Origin: Kuafuiihalomonas sp050331295
GTDB lineage: Bacteria > Myxococcota > Kuafuiibacteriia > Kuafuiibacteriales > Kuafuiibacteriaceae
Assembly (NCBI GenBank): GCA_050331295.1
Contig: JBHJGZ010000004.1
Span: forward strand, 248,001-312,000
Direction: 5' to 3'
DNA: 64,000 nucleotides
The notes below the pieces were generated by a model. That model had not been told where the DNA came from and ran no database searches. It worked only from the letters and a program-made list of their open reading frames with translations. The position numbers were made by a program, and so were the translations under genes. Positions 43,268-51,677 of this stretch are shown piece by piece; position 1 is the first letter of the stretch, and the number at the start of each line of letters is the position of its first letter.

Positions 43268-43720
43268 ATGGAAGACCACGAGTGGATGCAGGAGGCGTTG
43301 CACCAAGCGGAGCGGGCGGCGGACTCGGGGGAAGTTCCGGTCGGTGCGGTGGTGGTTCAAGAAGGCGTGGTCGTGGGCCGTGGCCACAATCGCAGGGAAG
43401 CGGACCGAGACCCGATGGCCCACGCCGAGATCTTGGCGCTTCGACAAGCTGCGCGAACGCTCGGACGGTGGCGCCTCTCAGATGCGACCCTCTACGTGAC
43501 GCTGGAACCCTGTCCCATGTGCGCGGGCGCGCTGGTGAACGCGCGAATCAAACGGGTCGTCTACGGGGCTCGGGATCCGAAAGCCGGGGCCTTGGATAGT
43601 CTGTATCGAATCGGAAATGATCCGAGGCTGAATCATCGTTTCACCCATCGAGGGGGCGTTCTGGCTGATGCCTCCGCGAACCTGCTCTCGTCGTTCTTCC
43701 GAGCGCGACGCGGAGCGTGA
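43268..43720 (+). CDS. tadA: tRNA-specific adenosine deaminase
   Basis: A 150-residue deaminase that converts A34 to inosine in tRNA-Arg(ACG). Zinc and proton-relay motifs are intact: HAE at 52-54 (AHAEILALR) and PCPMC with Cys82 and Cys85. VPVGAVVV and GHNRREADRDPMAHAE are typical. Start ATG 43268 is used; an in-frame GTG at 43262 is possible. Its substrate tRNA-Arg(ACG) is in this window at 16862. It lies 10 bases after E1-beta. Confidence 0.94.
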   Translation: MEDHEWMQEALHQAERAADSGEVPVGAVVVQEGVVVGRGHNRREADRDPMAHAEILALRQAARTLGRWRLSDATLYVTLEPCPMCAGALVNARIKRVVYGARDPKAGALDSLYRIGNDPRLNHRFTHRGGVLADASANLLSSFFRARRGA

Positions 43721-43807
43721 CCTCGGCGTCATGTGTGCGAAATCCGGTGGCGACCTATCACGAGGAAGGCCTTAGGGGTTAGGGCTCAATCGACGGCACG
43801 CCCGGCT

Positions 43808-43894
43808 CGGAGAGAGAGGGATTCGAACCCTCGGTACCCTTTCGGGCACACGCGATTTCCAGTCGCGCACCTTAAGCCACTCGGCCACCTCTCC
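43808..43894 (-). tRNA. tRNA-Ser (anticodon GGA)
   Basis: An 87-base class II tRNA on the minus strand. It begins GGAGAGG and ends TCTCTCC plus G, with one G/T acceptor pair. D arm GGCCGAGTGGCTTAAGG, anticodon loop CTGGAAA with GGA reading UCC/UCU, and a long variable arm (GTGCCCGAAAGGGTAC) specific to Ser, Leu and Tyr tRNAs. T arm GAGGG-TTCGAAT-CCCTC. No encoded CCA. Confidence 0.95.
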
Positions 43895-43907
43895 TGAAGG
43901 GCCGTAG

Positions 43908-43936
43908 GGTGTAGCGAACCAGGATTCTTCTGGCAA
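43908..43936 (-). promoter_or_regulatory. Putative promoter of tRNA-Ser
   Basis: On the minus strand TTGCCA and TACACC are 17 bases apart, with the -10 ending 13 bases before the tRNA. The -10 is a weak match. Confidence 0.35.
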
Positions 43937-43957
43937 CAACGAGGACCATCCTTTGGC

Positions 43958-43986
43958 TTGCGCGGTCTATCCGAATGCGCCAATGT
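43958..43986 (+). promoter_or_regulatory. Putative promoter of the SRP RNA gene
   Basis: TTGCGC (43958-43963) and CAATGT (43981-43986) are separated by 17 bases and lie 10 bases before the inferred RNA 5' end. The match is weak but the geometry equals that of the tRNA promoters nearby. Confidence 0.3.
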
Positions 43987-43996
43987 CCGACCCTGG

Positions 43997-44093
43997 TCGC
44001 CGGGTCCTACGCAACGCGCGGCTCTGAACCCCGCCAGGTCCGGAAGGAAGCAACGGTAGGAGCTCAGCGCGTGTGTTGTAGGGTGCCTGGCGA
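43997..44093 (+). ncRNA. ffs: Signal recognition particle RNA, small bacterial (4.5S) type
   Basis: The hallmark apical hairpin CCAGGTCCGGAAGGAAGCA is present, containing the GGAA tetraloop and the symmetric and asymmetric loops that bind Ffh. The flanks pair as a long rod: the 5' arm TCGCCGGGTCCTACGCAAC pairs with a 3' arm reading GTTGTAGGGTGCCTGGCGA. Position directly before dnaX is conserved in many bacteria. The ends are set by the outer helix and may be off by a few bases. The RNA targets nascent membrane proteins with Ffh and FtsY. Confidence 0.93.
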
Positions 44094-44117
44094 TCACTTT
44101 CTCGGCCAGGAGAACCC

Positions 44118-46070
44118 GTGAGCTACGTCGTCCTCGCTCGGAAATGGCGGCCTCAGCAGTTGGACGACATCCTGGGGCAGGAGCACATCACGCGGATCCT
44201 GACCAACGCCATCAAGGCCGACCGTCTTGCGCATGCGTTCCTATTCAGCGGGCCGCGGGGTGTCGGCAAGACATCGGCGGCCCGAATCTTGGCGAAGGCC
44301 CTGAATTGCGCCTCGTTCGACGAACCCACACCGTCCCCGTGTGGCACGTGCTCGCGATGTTCCGAGATCACGGAAGGGCGGTCCACGGACGTCTTCGAGA
44401 TCGATGCGGCGTCTCATACCGGTGTCGATAACATTCGAGAGCTCATCGACAACGTTCGGTACCTGCCGAGTGCGTCCCGCTTCAAGGTGTACGTGATCGA
44501 CGAAGTCCATATGCTCTCCACCGGGGCCTTCAACGCGCTCCTCAAGACCCTCGAGGAGCCTCCACCCCACGTGAAGTTCGTTCTGGCGACCACCGACGCA
44601 CACAAGGTGCCGGTGACGATTCTCTCGCGAGTCCAGCGCTACGACTTTCGACGCATTCCGTCCGACCGCATTGCAAGTCGTCTTTCAGAGATTCTGACCG
44701 AAGAGAAGATCGATCACGATCCGTCGGCTCTTCGGATCGTGGCGCGGGAAGCTGATGGTTCCATGAGGGACGCCCAAAGCCTCTTGGAACAGGTACTGGC
44801 TTTTTCTGCCGGCAGTCGGCTCGACCCCGAGCTGGTGCGGACCGCCTTGGGCGTTGTCGATGTCCGCGCGGTCTCCGAGGTCGTAGATGCGCTGATAACT
44901 CGTGACCCGTCCGCGGTTTTTGCCGGGGTCGAGGGTGTCTACAGCCGTGGTTTGGATCTGACGCGCTTCGCCGATGCGCTGGCGGAGGAGCTTCGCGACC
45001 TTTTGGTCACGAGATGGGTCGACACGCCGGAGCGGTCGATCGAGCGTCCCTCGGACGAGATTCAGCGTTTGGTGGCCCGGGCGGAAGCGAGCGACCCCGT
45101 CGACCTGGAGCGGCTGTTTCGGCAGGTCTCCAAGCTCGTGGAAGACGTAGCGGCGAGTCCGCACCCACGGTTCCTATTGGAGGTCGGATTGGCGAGCCTG
45201 GCCGAGCAGCCGGTCCGTGCCGACCTCGACGGAGTTTTGGCTCAGCTGGACGCCCTCGAGGTCGGGCTGTTGTCCCGCTCTCCAGAACTTCGCTCGCCAT
45301 CCGGCAGTTCCGGCGCGGGCGGGCGACCGACCCGGTCCGCGGAGCCGCGGCCGTCCGGTGAGGTTGGTCAGGCTGGTCGGCCCGACGGCTCCGGTCGGTC
45401 CGGTCGGGCTGGTGGGTCCGGTCGGGCTGGTCGGGCCGGTGGGTCCGGTCAGGCTGGTGCGTCCGGTCAGGCTGGTGCGTCCGGTCATGCTGGTCCGTCC
45501 GGTGGGTGGTCCGGTCGGGCGGAGGCCGCCGAGGCGGAGGCCGCCGCGCCGGCCCCCGAGCGTCAGGAACGGACATCGAAGGGGACATCAAAGACGGACT
45601 CCGGGGGCGTCCCCGAATCACCGGGCCAAGCGCGCGCTCCCGAGGCCGCGCCCGAGGCCGAAGAGGCGACCGCAACCGGTTCGAGCTACCGAGACTTCGT
45701 TCAGCGGGTCCGCTCGGAACGGCCGGCATTGGCGGCCAGCCTGAGTCAGGTCCACGCCGAGGCCTTCAATGCCACGCTTGTCCGTCTGGCTTGTCCCACG
45801 GCCTTCGACCGAGAAAATCTGGATAAAGCCGAAACCCGCCGGTTTTTGGAGGCGGTGTTGACGGAGGTGCTCGGACGGCAGCCCCTCCTCGAGATCACCA
45901 GGGCTCGAGAAGGATCGGACGCGCCCACACTTTCGGACCAGGACGAAGCCAGCCGACAGGCGCGCCGTGAGGCGAAGGTCCGGGCGGCCCGGGAGCGTCC
46001 GGCGGTACGAGCCGCCACCGGTGTGCTCGGCGGTTCCATTGAAGATGTCCGAGTGATCGACGAGAGCTGA
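44118..46070 (+). CDS. dnaX: DNA polymerase III gamma/tau subunit with a collagen-like linker
   Basis: A 650-residue clamp-loader ATPase. Walker A is GPRGVGKTS, zinc cysteines lie in CASFDEPTPSPCGTCSRC, Walker B-like VIDEVHML, then the SRC-like TTDAHKVPVTILSRVQRYDF. Domain III reaches about residue 360. Residues 417-464 are an unusual Gly-x-(Ala/Ser) collagen-like repeat, followed by an Ala/Glu-rich stretch and a C-terminal tau-like domain (YRDFVQRVRSERPALAASLSQVHAEAFN). Start is GTG 44118, just after the SRP RNA. I saw no A-rich slippery heptamer for a gamma/tau frameshift. It heads the conserved dnaX-ebfC-recR cluster. Confidence 0.96.
   Translation: MSYVVLARKWRPQQLDDILGQEHITRILTNAIKADRLAHAFLFSGPRGVGKTSAARILAKALNCASFDEPTPSPCGTCSRCSEITEGRSTDVFEIDAASHTGVDNIRELIDNVRYLPSASRFKVYVIDEVHMLSTGAFNALLKTLEEPPPHVKFVLATTDAHKVPVTILSRVQRYDFRRIPSDRIASRLSEILTEEKIDHDPSALRIVAREADGSMRDAQSLLEQVLAFSAGSRLDPELVRTALGVVDVRAVSEVVDALITRDPSAVFAGVEGVYSRGLDLTRFADALAEELRDLLVTRWVDTPERSIERPSDEIQRLVARAEASDPVDLERLFRQVSKLVEDVAASPHPRFLLEVGLASLAEQPVRADLDGVLAQLDALEVGLLSRSPELRSPSGSSGAGGRPTRSAEPRPSGEVGQAGRPDGSGRSGRAGGSGRAGRAGGSGQAGASGQAGASGHAGPSGGWSGRAEAAEAEAAAPAPERQERTSKGTSKTDSGGVPESPGQARAPEAAPEAEEATATGSSYRDFVQRVRSERPALAASLSQVHAEAFNATLVRLACPTAFDRENLDKAETRRFLEAVLTEVLGRQPLLEITRAREGSDAPTLSDQDEASRQARREAKVRAARERPAVRAATGVLGGSIEDVRVIDES
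45366..45518 (+). repeat. In-frame collagen-like minisatellite inside dnaX
   Basis: About 16 consecutive 9-base units of the form GGT-NNG-(G/T)C(C/T), such as GGTCAGGCT, GGTGCGTCC and GGTCGGGCT. They encode triplets GQA, GRP, GRS, GRA, GGS, GAS, GHA and GPS; one unit (DGS) breaks the glycine period. All reading frames stay open across the array. The opposite strand reads GPTGPTSPTGPT, which is also collagen-like. Near-identical neighbouring units suggest recent slippage and copy-number change. Confidence 0.85.
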
Positions 46071-46082
46071 AAGGAGAAGGCA

Positions 46083-46391
46083 ATGAATCTGCAAGAGATG
46101 ATGCGGCAAGCCAAAAAAATGCAGGCGAAGATGGAGAAGGTGCAGTCGGAGCTGGCCGAAAAAACGGTGGAAGGCAGCGCCGGAGGCGGCATGGTGACGG
46201 TCACCGCGAACGGAGCGCAGCAGATCGTATCGGTGCAGGTCGACAAAGAAGTGGTGGACCCCGAGGAAGTGGAAATGCTCCAGGACCTGTTCGTGGCCGC
46301 CGCGAATCAAGCGCTTCAGCGGGCCGGCGAGATGATGAAGGAAGAGATGGGGAAGGTGACCGGGGGCATGGGTCTGCCCGGCATGTTCTAG
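46083..46391 (+). CDS. YbaB/EbfC-family nucleoid-associated protein
   Basis: A 102-residue protein with MNLQEMMRQAKKMQAKMEKVQSELAEKTVEGSAGGGMVTVTANG, the standard amphipathic helix plus small beta sheet of the YbaB/EbfC family. These dimers bind DNA with low specificity. A strong ribosome-binding site (AAAGGAGAAGG) lies just upstream. It sits between dnaX and recR, 12 bases after dnaX, in conserved order, and probably shares their transcript. Confidence 0.95.
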   Translation: MNLQEMMRQAKKMQAKMEKVQSELAEKTVEGSAGGGMVTVTANGAQQIVSVQVDKEVVDPEEVEMLQDLFVAAANQALQRAGEMMKEEMGKVTGGMGLPGMF

Positions 46392-46394
46392 ACG

Positions 46395-47006
46395 ATGCCC
46401 GCCGATGCCGTCGATCCCTTTGCGCGGCTGGTGGCAGCGCTCGGACGGCTGCCCGGGATCGGAGACAAGTCGGCTACGCGACTCGCGTTCTTCATCCTTC
46501 GTCAGGGATCGGAATACGCTCGAGAGCTGGCCTCGGCTCTGGTCGACGCCTCGGACCAGCTGCATCTCTGTCCCTCCTGCATGAACCTCACCGACCGAGA
46601 GCGCTGTCGGATCTGCATGGATGGCAAGCGGGATCCGAGGCTTTTGTGCGTGGTGGAAACGGTCCAGGATCTTCAGGCCATCGAACGGACTCGAGAGTTC
46701 TCCGGAGTATATCACGTCTTGCACGGGACTCTGGCGCCGCTCGAGGGTGTCGGACCCGACCAGCTCAAGATCCGGGAACTGATGGCTCGGCTCACGGCCT
46801 CCGATCGGGCGGTCGAGGAGGTCATTTTGGCCACCAACCCCAGCGTGGAAGGCGAGGCGACGGCCCTTTACCTGTATCGGCTTCTGGGCCAACTCGGCGT
46901 GTCGGTTTCGCGGATCGCGAGTGGGCTTCCGATGGGCGGAGACTTCGAGTACGCGGACCCAGCCACCATCAGTCGCGCTCTCCAGGGAAGAACGCCCATG
47001 TCTTAG
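46395..47006 (+). CDS. recR: Recombination mediator protein RecR
   Basis: A 203-residue protein of the RecFOR gap-repair pathway. It has the N-terminal helix-hairpin-helix (RLPGIGDKSATRLAFFIL), the zinc finger CPSCMNLTDRERCRIC, the Toprim domain (LCVVETVQDLQAIERTREFSGVYHVLHG) and a C-terminal Walker-B-like GGDFEYADPATISRAL. It lies 3 bases after ebfC. Its stop overlaps the convergent kinase stop by 4 bases. Confidence 0.97.
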   Translation: MPADAVDPFARLVAALGRLPGIGDKSATRLAFFILRQGSEYARELASALVDASDQLHLCPSCMNLTDRERCRICMDGKRDPRLLCVVETVQDLQAIERTREFSGVYHVLHGTLAPLEGVGPDQLKIRELMARLTASDRAVEEVILATNPSVEGEATALYLYRLLGQLGVSVSRIASGLPMGGDFEYADPATISRALQGRTPMS

Positions 47007-48337
47007 GGCTCCGGCAAGGCCTCGCCTTGTAGCCAGGCAACCACATCCCCGCGGCTCAAGAGCTGAAGCTCCCCCCGGTCGAACCACATCCCGTGGCAGA
47101 CCGGGCACAGTTCGAGGGACACGTCTTCGCCCGGAACCCTCAGCGGCACCAAGCCGACCCGGTCGATGGGGCAGGCGCCGAGGACCGCGTCGAGCTCGGT
47201 GTTCCCAGGCGCTGGACGTGTGTCCCAAACGGTCATGCCGTCCCCCAAGATCCGCTCCAGCTCTCCGCGGTCCACCCAGGTCCCTTCACACGTCGCGCAT
47301 CGATCGAGGATCAGGTCGTTGAGCACGAAGGCTCGGAGGGTCCCTCCGCATTTCCCGCAGCGCTCGGCCACCGGCAAGGAGATCTCCGTCGCGCCGGCCT
47401 CCTGGGGGCTCAGGGGCGCTTCGTCCACGGTGGGGCGTCGCTGCATGGTGCGCAGGCCCTCGAGGGGCAACGCCGGCCCATGGCTCTGGAGCAGTCCAAC
47501 CAGCGCCTGCCGATAGGCCTCCGCATTCTCGAAGCGGTCCGCGGGATGGACGGCCATGCCCTGCAGAATGAGCGCCTCCAGCTCCGGCCAAACGTCCGGT
47601 CGGTGCCGCGCGATCGGGTCCGGCGGTCCGGCCAAGATACGGTAGAGGAGTTCGTTCGAGCTTCCCCTTCCGAACGGGAGCCGACCCGTGAGCACTTCGT
47701 ACAGGACGACGCTCAGCGAGAAGAGATCGGTCCGAGCGTCCAGCATGCGCCCCCGGAGCTGCTCGGGGGGCATGTAACGCACCTTGCCAAAAATCCGGTC
47801 GCCCTCCAGGGCCGACACCGCTTCGCGGTCGGGCCACCACTTCGCCAGGCCAAAATCCAAGACCTTCACCTGGCCGCTGCGCGTGATGATCACGTTCTCC
47901 GGGGACAGGTCGCGATGGACGATGGGCCCTGCACCGAACGGAGCCCCATGGTGCGCGGCATCGAGGGCCGACAAGACCTCCACGGCGACTCCGGTCACTT
48001 CGGCCGACGTCAACGGTCGATCCCGTAGATGGGTTCGCCGGAGGAGTCGTTTCAGATCGATCCCCTCCACGTACTCCATCACCAGAAAGAGGTCGGGCCC
48101 ATCCCGCCCGACGTCGAACACGTGCACAATGTTGGGGTGATTGAGAAACGAGCCGGTTCGGGCTTCGTTCAAGAACATGCGAACGTAGTCGGGATTCGCA
48201 GCGAGTTCCGGGCGGATGCGTTTGAGAGCGACCCGCTTCGAGAAGCCGGAAAGTCCGGTCTGTTCGGCCAGGAGAACCTCGCCCATTCCCCCGGAGGCCA
48301 AGGCTCGCACCACCACGTAGCGTCCGACGCGGCTCAC
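47003..48337 (-). CDS. Ser/Thr protein kinase fused to two TFIIB-like zinc ribbons
   Basis: A 444-residue protein. The Hanks-type kinase (1-270) has SGGMGEVLLAE, invariant Lys in KRVALKRIRPELA, the HRD loop IVHRDLSPENVIITRSGQVKVLDFG and the APE-like MPPEQLRGRMLDARTDLFSLSVVLYEVLTGRLPFG. The C-terminal third carries two zf-TFIIB-like ribbons: CGKCGGTL...CATCEGTWVDRGELERIL and CPIDRVGL...CPVCHGMWFDRGELQLL. In the second, Asp replaces one Cys (CPID). There is no transmembrane helix, so it is cytosolic, unlike PASTA kinases. It is divergent from the hybrid histidine kinase. Substrates are unknown; the window's FHA protein is a candidate reader. Confidence 0.92.
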   Translation of the reverse strand: MSRVGRYVVVRALASGGMGEVLLAEQTGLSGFSKRVALKRIRPELAANPDYVRMFLNEARTGSFLNHPNIVHVFDVGRDGPDLFLVMEYVEGIDLKRLLRRTHLRDRPLTSAEVTGVAVEVLSALDAAHHGAPFGAGPIVHRDLSPENVIITRSGQVKVLDFGLAKWWPDREAVSALEGDRIFGKVRYMPPEQLRGRMLDARTDLFSLSVVLYEVLTGRLPFGRGSSNELLYRILAGPPDPIARHRPDVWPELEALILQGMAVHPADRFENAEAYRQALVGLLQSHGPALPLEGLRTMQRRPTVDEAPLSPQEAGATEISLPVAERCGKCGGTLRAFVLNDLILDRCATCEGTWVDRGELERILGDGMTVWDTRPAPGNTELDAVLGACPIDRVGLVPLRVPGEDVSLELCPVCHGMWFDRGELQLLSRGDVVAWLQGEALPEP

Positions 48338-48421
48338 GTCCGAACCATACCGGGTCCCGAGGATCAGGACATCACGATGGGCGTCGGAGGCGAAGGTTGA
48401 CCGACCGCGGACAGCTCCCCA

Positions 48422-50032
48422 ATGAACGTTCCTCAGCCGATTGGATTCTTAGTGAGCGAAGACACGCCCAAGGCGCCTCTTGGTGACGAGTTCCGCCGAC
48501 TCGCGGACCGCAGCCCAGACGGCATGGCCCTTCTGCAGGATGGGGCATACGTGTACGCGAACAAGGCATGGTCCGAGCGCCTGGCGGTGACATCCGACCA
48601 GCTGGTGGGACGTTCGTTCATGGACCACGTGACCCTCGAGGACCGAGAGACGGTCCGGGAATGGCTGGCGGAGACCGGGGGACCCCAGCGCAGGCCGGTG
48701 GTGGAATACCGATTCGTCTCGGACTCGGGGGCCACGGTCGTCATGCAGCTGACCCGGGTACGACTGAGCTCCGAAGGCCAGCCGGTGACCATCGGTATCA
48801 TCGGACGCGACGTCACCCGGCTCAAGCAGACGCAGGCCCAATTGCTGCTCGCCGACCGAATGCTCTCGGTGGGGGCCCTCGCCGCCGGCACCGCTCACGA
48901 AATCAACAATCCCCTGACCTACGTTCAAGGGAACATCAGCTTTGTTTTGGAAGAAGTCCGAAGTCTATCCGAGCGGGTATCCGGCTACGACTTCGAGGAG
49001 CTGATCGAGGCGCTGGAGGAAGCACACGAGGGCGCAGAGCGGGTCAGGGTGATGGTCAGGCGGCTGCATGCCTTTTCGAAGGGGGACCAAGAGGAGTATC
49101 GACCGGTGGACGTGGTGAAGGTGATCGAGGACGCCGTCAACATGGCCTACACCGAGATACGATACCGGGCCCGGTTGATGCGTGAGCTTTCCAGCCCGTC
49201 GTTGGTGAAAGGAAACGAGTCTCGATTGGGTCAGGTCGTCTTGAACCTTCTCTTGAACGCCGCCCACGCGCTGCCGGAAGGTCGGGCGGAGGAGAACTAT
49301 ATACGAGTCCACTGTCGGACCGATGGCGACGAGGTCATCATCGGGGTCGAAGACTCCGGTCCAGGGATCCCCAAGGAGATCGTCGGTCGCGTATTCGATG
49401 CGTTCTTTACCACCAAGCCGATGGGCATCGGGACCGGCTTGGGTCTCTCCATCGCCCACAGCATCGTGACGGACGCAGGGGGTCAGATCGAAGTGGCGAG
49501 CACCCTGGGCCAAGGCACCGAATTCTCGGTCCGGCTCCCAGCCCATCAGGACGACGCGGAGGCCAAAGAGCCTTCGGGCGACCTGAGCGAGGCGCCCGTT
49601 CCGCGGGCCTCGATTCTGGTGATCGATGACGAGCCATTGATCGCAGCTGCGCTGAAGCGGGCGTTGAGAGAGCACGATGTCCACGAGGCACCGAACGGCC
49701 GTGTCGCCATCGAGATGCTTCGCGACCGACAGACCTTCGATGTCATCTTTTGTGATCTCATGATGCCCGACCTCACTGGGATGGACGTCTATGGTTGGGT
49801 TTCGGAACACATCCCCGGACTGGAGAATCGATTCGTCTTCATGACGGGTGGGATCTTCACCCCTCGGGCCCAGGAGTTTCTCGACCAGGTACGTAGCCGA
49901 AACCAGAGCATCGAGAAGCCGTTCGACCTGGAGCGGATTCGGCGCTTCGTGCAGCGAAGGTTGCGGGCAATGGCGTTGAAGCGGGACGTCGGAATCGACT
50001 CGGCTACTGTGCGGTCAGGCGACGATACTTGA
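48422..50032 (+). CDS. Soluble hybrid histidine kinase (PAS-HisKA-HATPase-REC)
   Basis: A 536-residue protein. A PAS sensor (about 20-140) starts LADRSPDGMALLQDGAYVYANKAW. The phosphoacceptor is His159 in AAGTAHEINNPLTYVQGN. ATP-binding boxes are N (LNLLLNAAHALPEG), G1 (VEDSGPGIP) and G2 (GIGTGLGLSIAHSIV). A C-terminal receiver (about 395-515) has VIDDEP and phospho-acceptor Asp445 in IFCDLMMPDLTGMDVY. No transmembrane segment is present, so the signal is cytoplasmic. The 3' end overlaps the convergent ettA by 29 bases. No separate response regulator is adjacent. Confidence 0.93.
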   Translation: MNVPQPIGFLVSEDTPKAPLGDEFRRLADRSPDGMALLQDGAYVYANKAWSERLAVTSDQLVGRSFMDHVTLEDRETVREWLAETGGPQRRPVVEYRFVSDSGATVVMQLTRVRLSSEGQPVTIGIIGRDVTRLKQTQAQLLLADRMLSVGALAAGTAHEINNPLTYVQGNISFVLEEVRSLSERVSGYDFEELIEALEEAHEGAERVRVMVRRLHAFSKGDQEEYRPVDVVKVIEDAVNMAYTEIRYRARLMRELSSPSLVKGNESRLGQVVLNLLLNAAHALPEGRAEENYIRVHCRTDGDEVIIGVEDSGPGIPKEIVGRVFDAFFTTKPMGIGTGLGLSIAHSIVTDAGGQIEVASTLGQGTEFSVRLPAHQDDAEAKEPSGDLSEAPVPRASILVIDDEPLIAAALKRALREHDVHEAPNGRVAIEMLRDRQTFDVIFCDLMMPDLTGMDVYGWVSEHIPGLENRFVFMTGGIFTPRAQEFLDQVRSRNQSIEKPFDLERIRRFVQRRLRAMALKRDVGIDSATVRSGDDT

Positions 50033-51677
50033 TCCGGCGTGGAACATCGGCGTCGGCGCCCAGCCGCTTTTTGCGGTCTTTGGCATAGTCCTCGTAATTG
50101 CCCTCGAAATAGGTGATCTGACTGTCGCCTTCGAAGGCGAGGATATGGGTGGCTATCCGGTCGAGGAACCACCGATCGTGGCTGATGACCACCACGCACC
50201 CCGCAAAGCTGAGAATGGCGTCCTCCAGGGCTCTCAAGGTGTCGACGTCGAGGTCGTTCGTGGGCTCGTCGAGGAGGAGGACGTTGCCCCCGCTGCGGAG
50301 CAGCTTGGCCAGCTGAACCCGATTCCGCTCACCACCGCTGAGGCTCCCTACCTTCTTCTGTTGGTCGCTTCCCTTGAAGCCAAAGGCCGCCGCGTAGCTT
50401 CGAGCGGGGATGGTTCGCTTGCCGACTTCGATGACGTCGGACCCGTCGGAGATCTCCTCCCAGGCCAGCCGGTCTGGGTCGAGGGTGTCGCGGTTCTGAT
50501 CCACGTAGGCAAACTGCACGGTGTCACCCACTCGGAGTTCGCCGCCGTCTGGTTCTTCTTGGCCGACCAGCATGCGAAACAGGGTCGTCTTGCCGGCACC
50601 GTTGGCGCCGATTACACCGACAATACCCCCCGGGGGGAGCTTGAAATCGAGATCTTCTATCAGGAGCCGGTCGTCGTAGCCCTTCCGAAGGTGCTCCGCT
50701 TCCACCACAAGATCGCCGAGCCGGGGTCCTGGGGGAATCGGGATCTCGATGTCGTTGACCCGTTCCTTCTGACCCTCGCTGACGAGCTCTTCGTATTTGT
50801 TCACTCGGGCCTTGCTCTTGGCCTGACGACCGCGGGGGGACTGGCGGATCCAGTCCAGTTCGCGCTCGAGCGTACGGGTACGAGCCGAGGCCTGCTTTTC
50901 CTCCTGCTCCAGGCGCTTGGTCTTCTGCTCCAACCAAGAGCTGTAGTTCCCCTTCCACGGAATTCCCTCACCCCGGTCCAGTTCGAGGATCCACCCGGCG
51001 ACGTTGTCCAGGAAGTAGCGGTCGTGGGTCACCGCCACCACGCAGCCCGGGTACTCCGCCAAGTGATGTTCGAGCCAGGACACGGATTCCGCATCGAGAT
51101 GGTTGGTCGGCTCGTCCAGGAGCAAGAGGTCCGGTTTCTCCAAGAGGATCTTCGTCAGAGCAACCCGTCGACGTTCTCCGCCGGACAGGTTGGTGACCGG
51201 CTGATCCCCGGGCGGACATCGCAGCGCATCCATCGCTCGTTCCAATAGAACATCGAGCTCCCAGCCGTTCACGGCGTCGATGCGATCTTGAAGCTTGGCT
51301 TGCTCGTCGAGCAGCTTCTCCATCTCATCGTCTTCCATGGGCTCAGAGAACTTGGCGGACAGGTCTTCGAATGCTCGCAGCAGGTCCCGCACCGGAGCCA
51401 CGCCCTCCTCGACGTTCTCCCGAACGGTCTTGGATGGATCCAGCTGTGGTTCTTGCGGCAGGTAGCCGACCCGGACCCCTTTCCCTGGTTTGGCTTCGCC
51501 GGTGTACTCACCGTCCACGCCAGCCATGATCTTCAGAAGGGTGCTCTTTCCAGCCCCGTTCGCCCCGAGAATGCCGATCTTGGCGCCGGGAAGGAAAGCC
51601 AGGGTCAGGTCCTTGATGACCTCTCGTCCGGGGTAGGCTTTCCGGACGTTTTGCATCGTGTAGACGAACTCCGCCAC
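50004..51677 (-). CDS. ettA: Energy-dependent translational throttle ABC-F protein
   Basis: A 557-residue ABC-F ATPase of EttA length. It has two ATPase halves (GANGAGKSTLL and GANGAGKTTLF; LSGGERRRVALTKILLEKPDLLLLDEPTNHLD and LSGGERNRVQLAKLLRSGGNVLLLDEPTNDLD). The EttA arm region is present and the start MAEFVYTMQNVRKAYPG is characteristic. No membrane domain exists; EttA gates ribosome entry into elongation according to ADP/ATP. GTG 51677 gives the standard N-terminus; the frame upstream of it (to 51740) is not expected to be used. Confidence 0.95.
   Translation of the reverse strand: MAEFVYTMQNVRKAYPGREVIKDLTLAFLPGAKIGILGANGAGKSTLLKIMAGVDGEYTGEAKPGKGVRVGYLPQEPQLDPSKTVRENVEEGVAPVRDLLRAFEDLSAKFSEPMEDDEMEKLLDEQAKLQDRIDAVNGWELDVLLERAMDALRCPPGDQPVTNLSGGERRRVALTKILLEKPDLLLLDEPTNHLDAESVSWLEHHLAEYPGCVVAVTHDRYFLDNVAGWILELDRGEGIPWKGNYSSWLEQKTKRLEQEEKQASARTRTLERELDWIRQSPRGRQAKSKARVNKYEELVSEGQKERVNDIEIPIPPGPRLGDLVVEAEHLRKGYDDRLLIEDLDFKLPPGGIVGVIGANGAGKTTLFRMLVGQEEPDGGELRVGDTVQFAYVDQNRDTLDPDRLAWEEISDGSDVIEVGKRTIPARSYAAAFGFKGSDQQKKVGSLSGGERNRVQLAKLLRSGGNVLLLDEPTNDLDVDTLRALEDAILSFAGCVVVISHDRWFLDRIATHILAFEGDSQITYFEGNYEDYAKDRKKRLGADADVPRRIKYRRLTAQ

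Noticed and set aside
45366..45518. CRISPR array
   Set aside because: The units are only 9 bases, contiguous and in frame with dnaX, with no spacers.
44118..46070. Programmed gamma/tau frameshift in dnaX
   Set aside because: No A-AAA-AAG-type slippery heptamer with a following hairpin was found in the frame.
45618..47228. 536-residue antisense frame across dnaX, ebfC and recR
   Set aside because: It is His-rich and covers three well-supported genes on the other strand; a codon-bias artefact.
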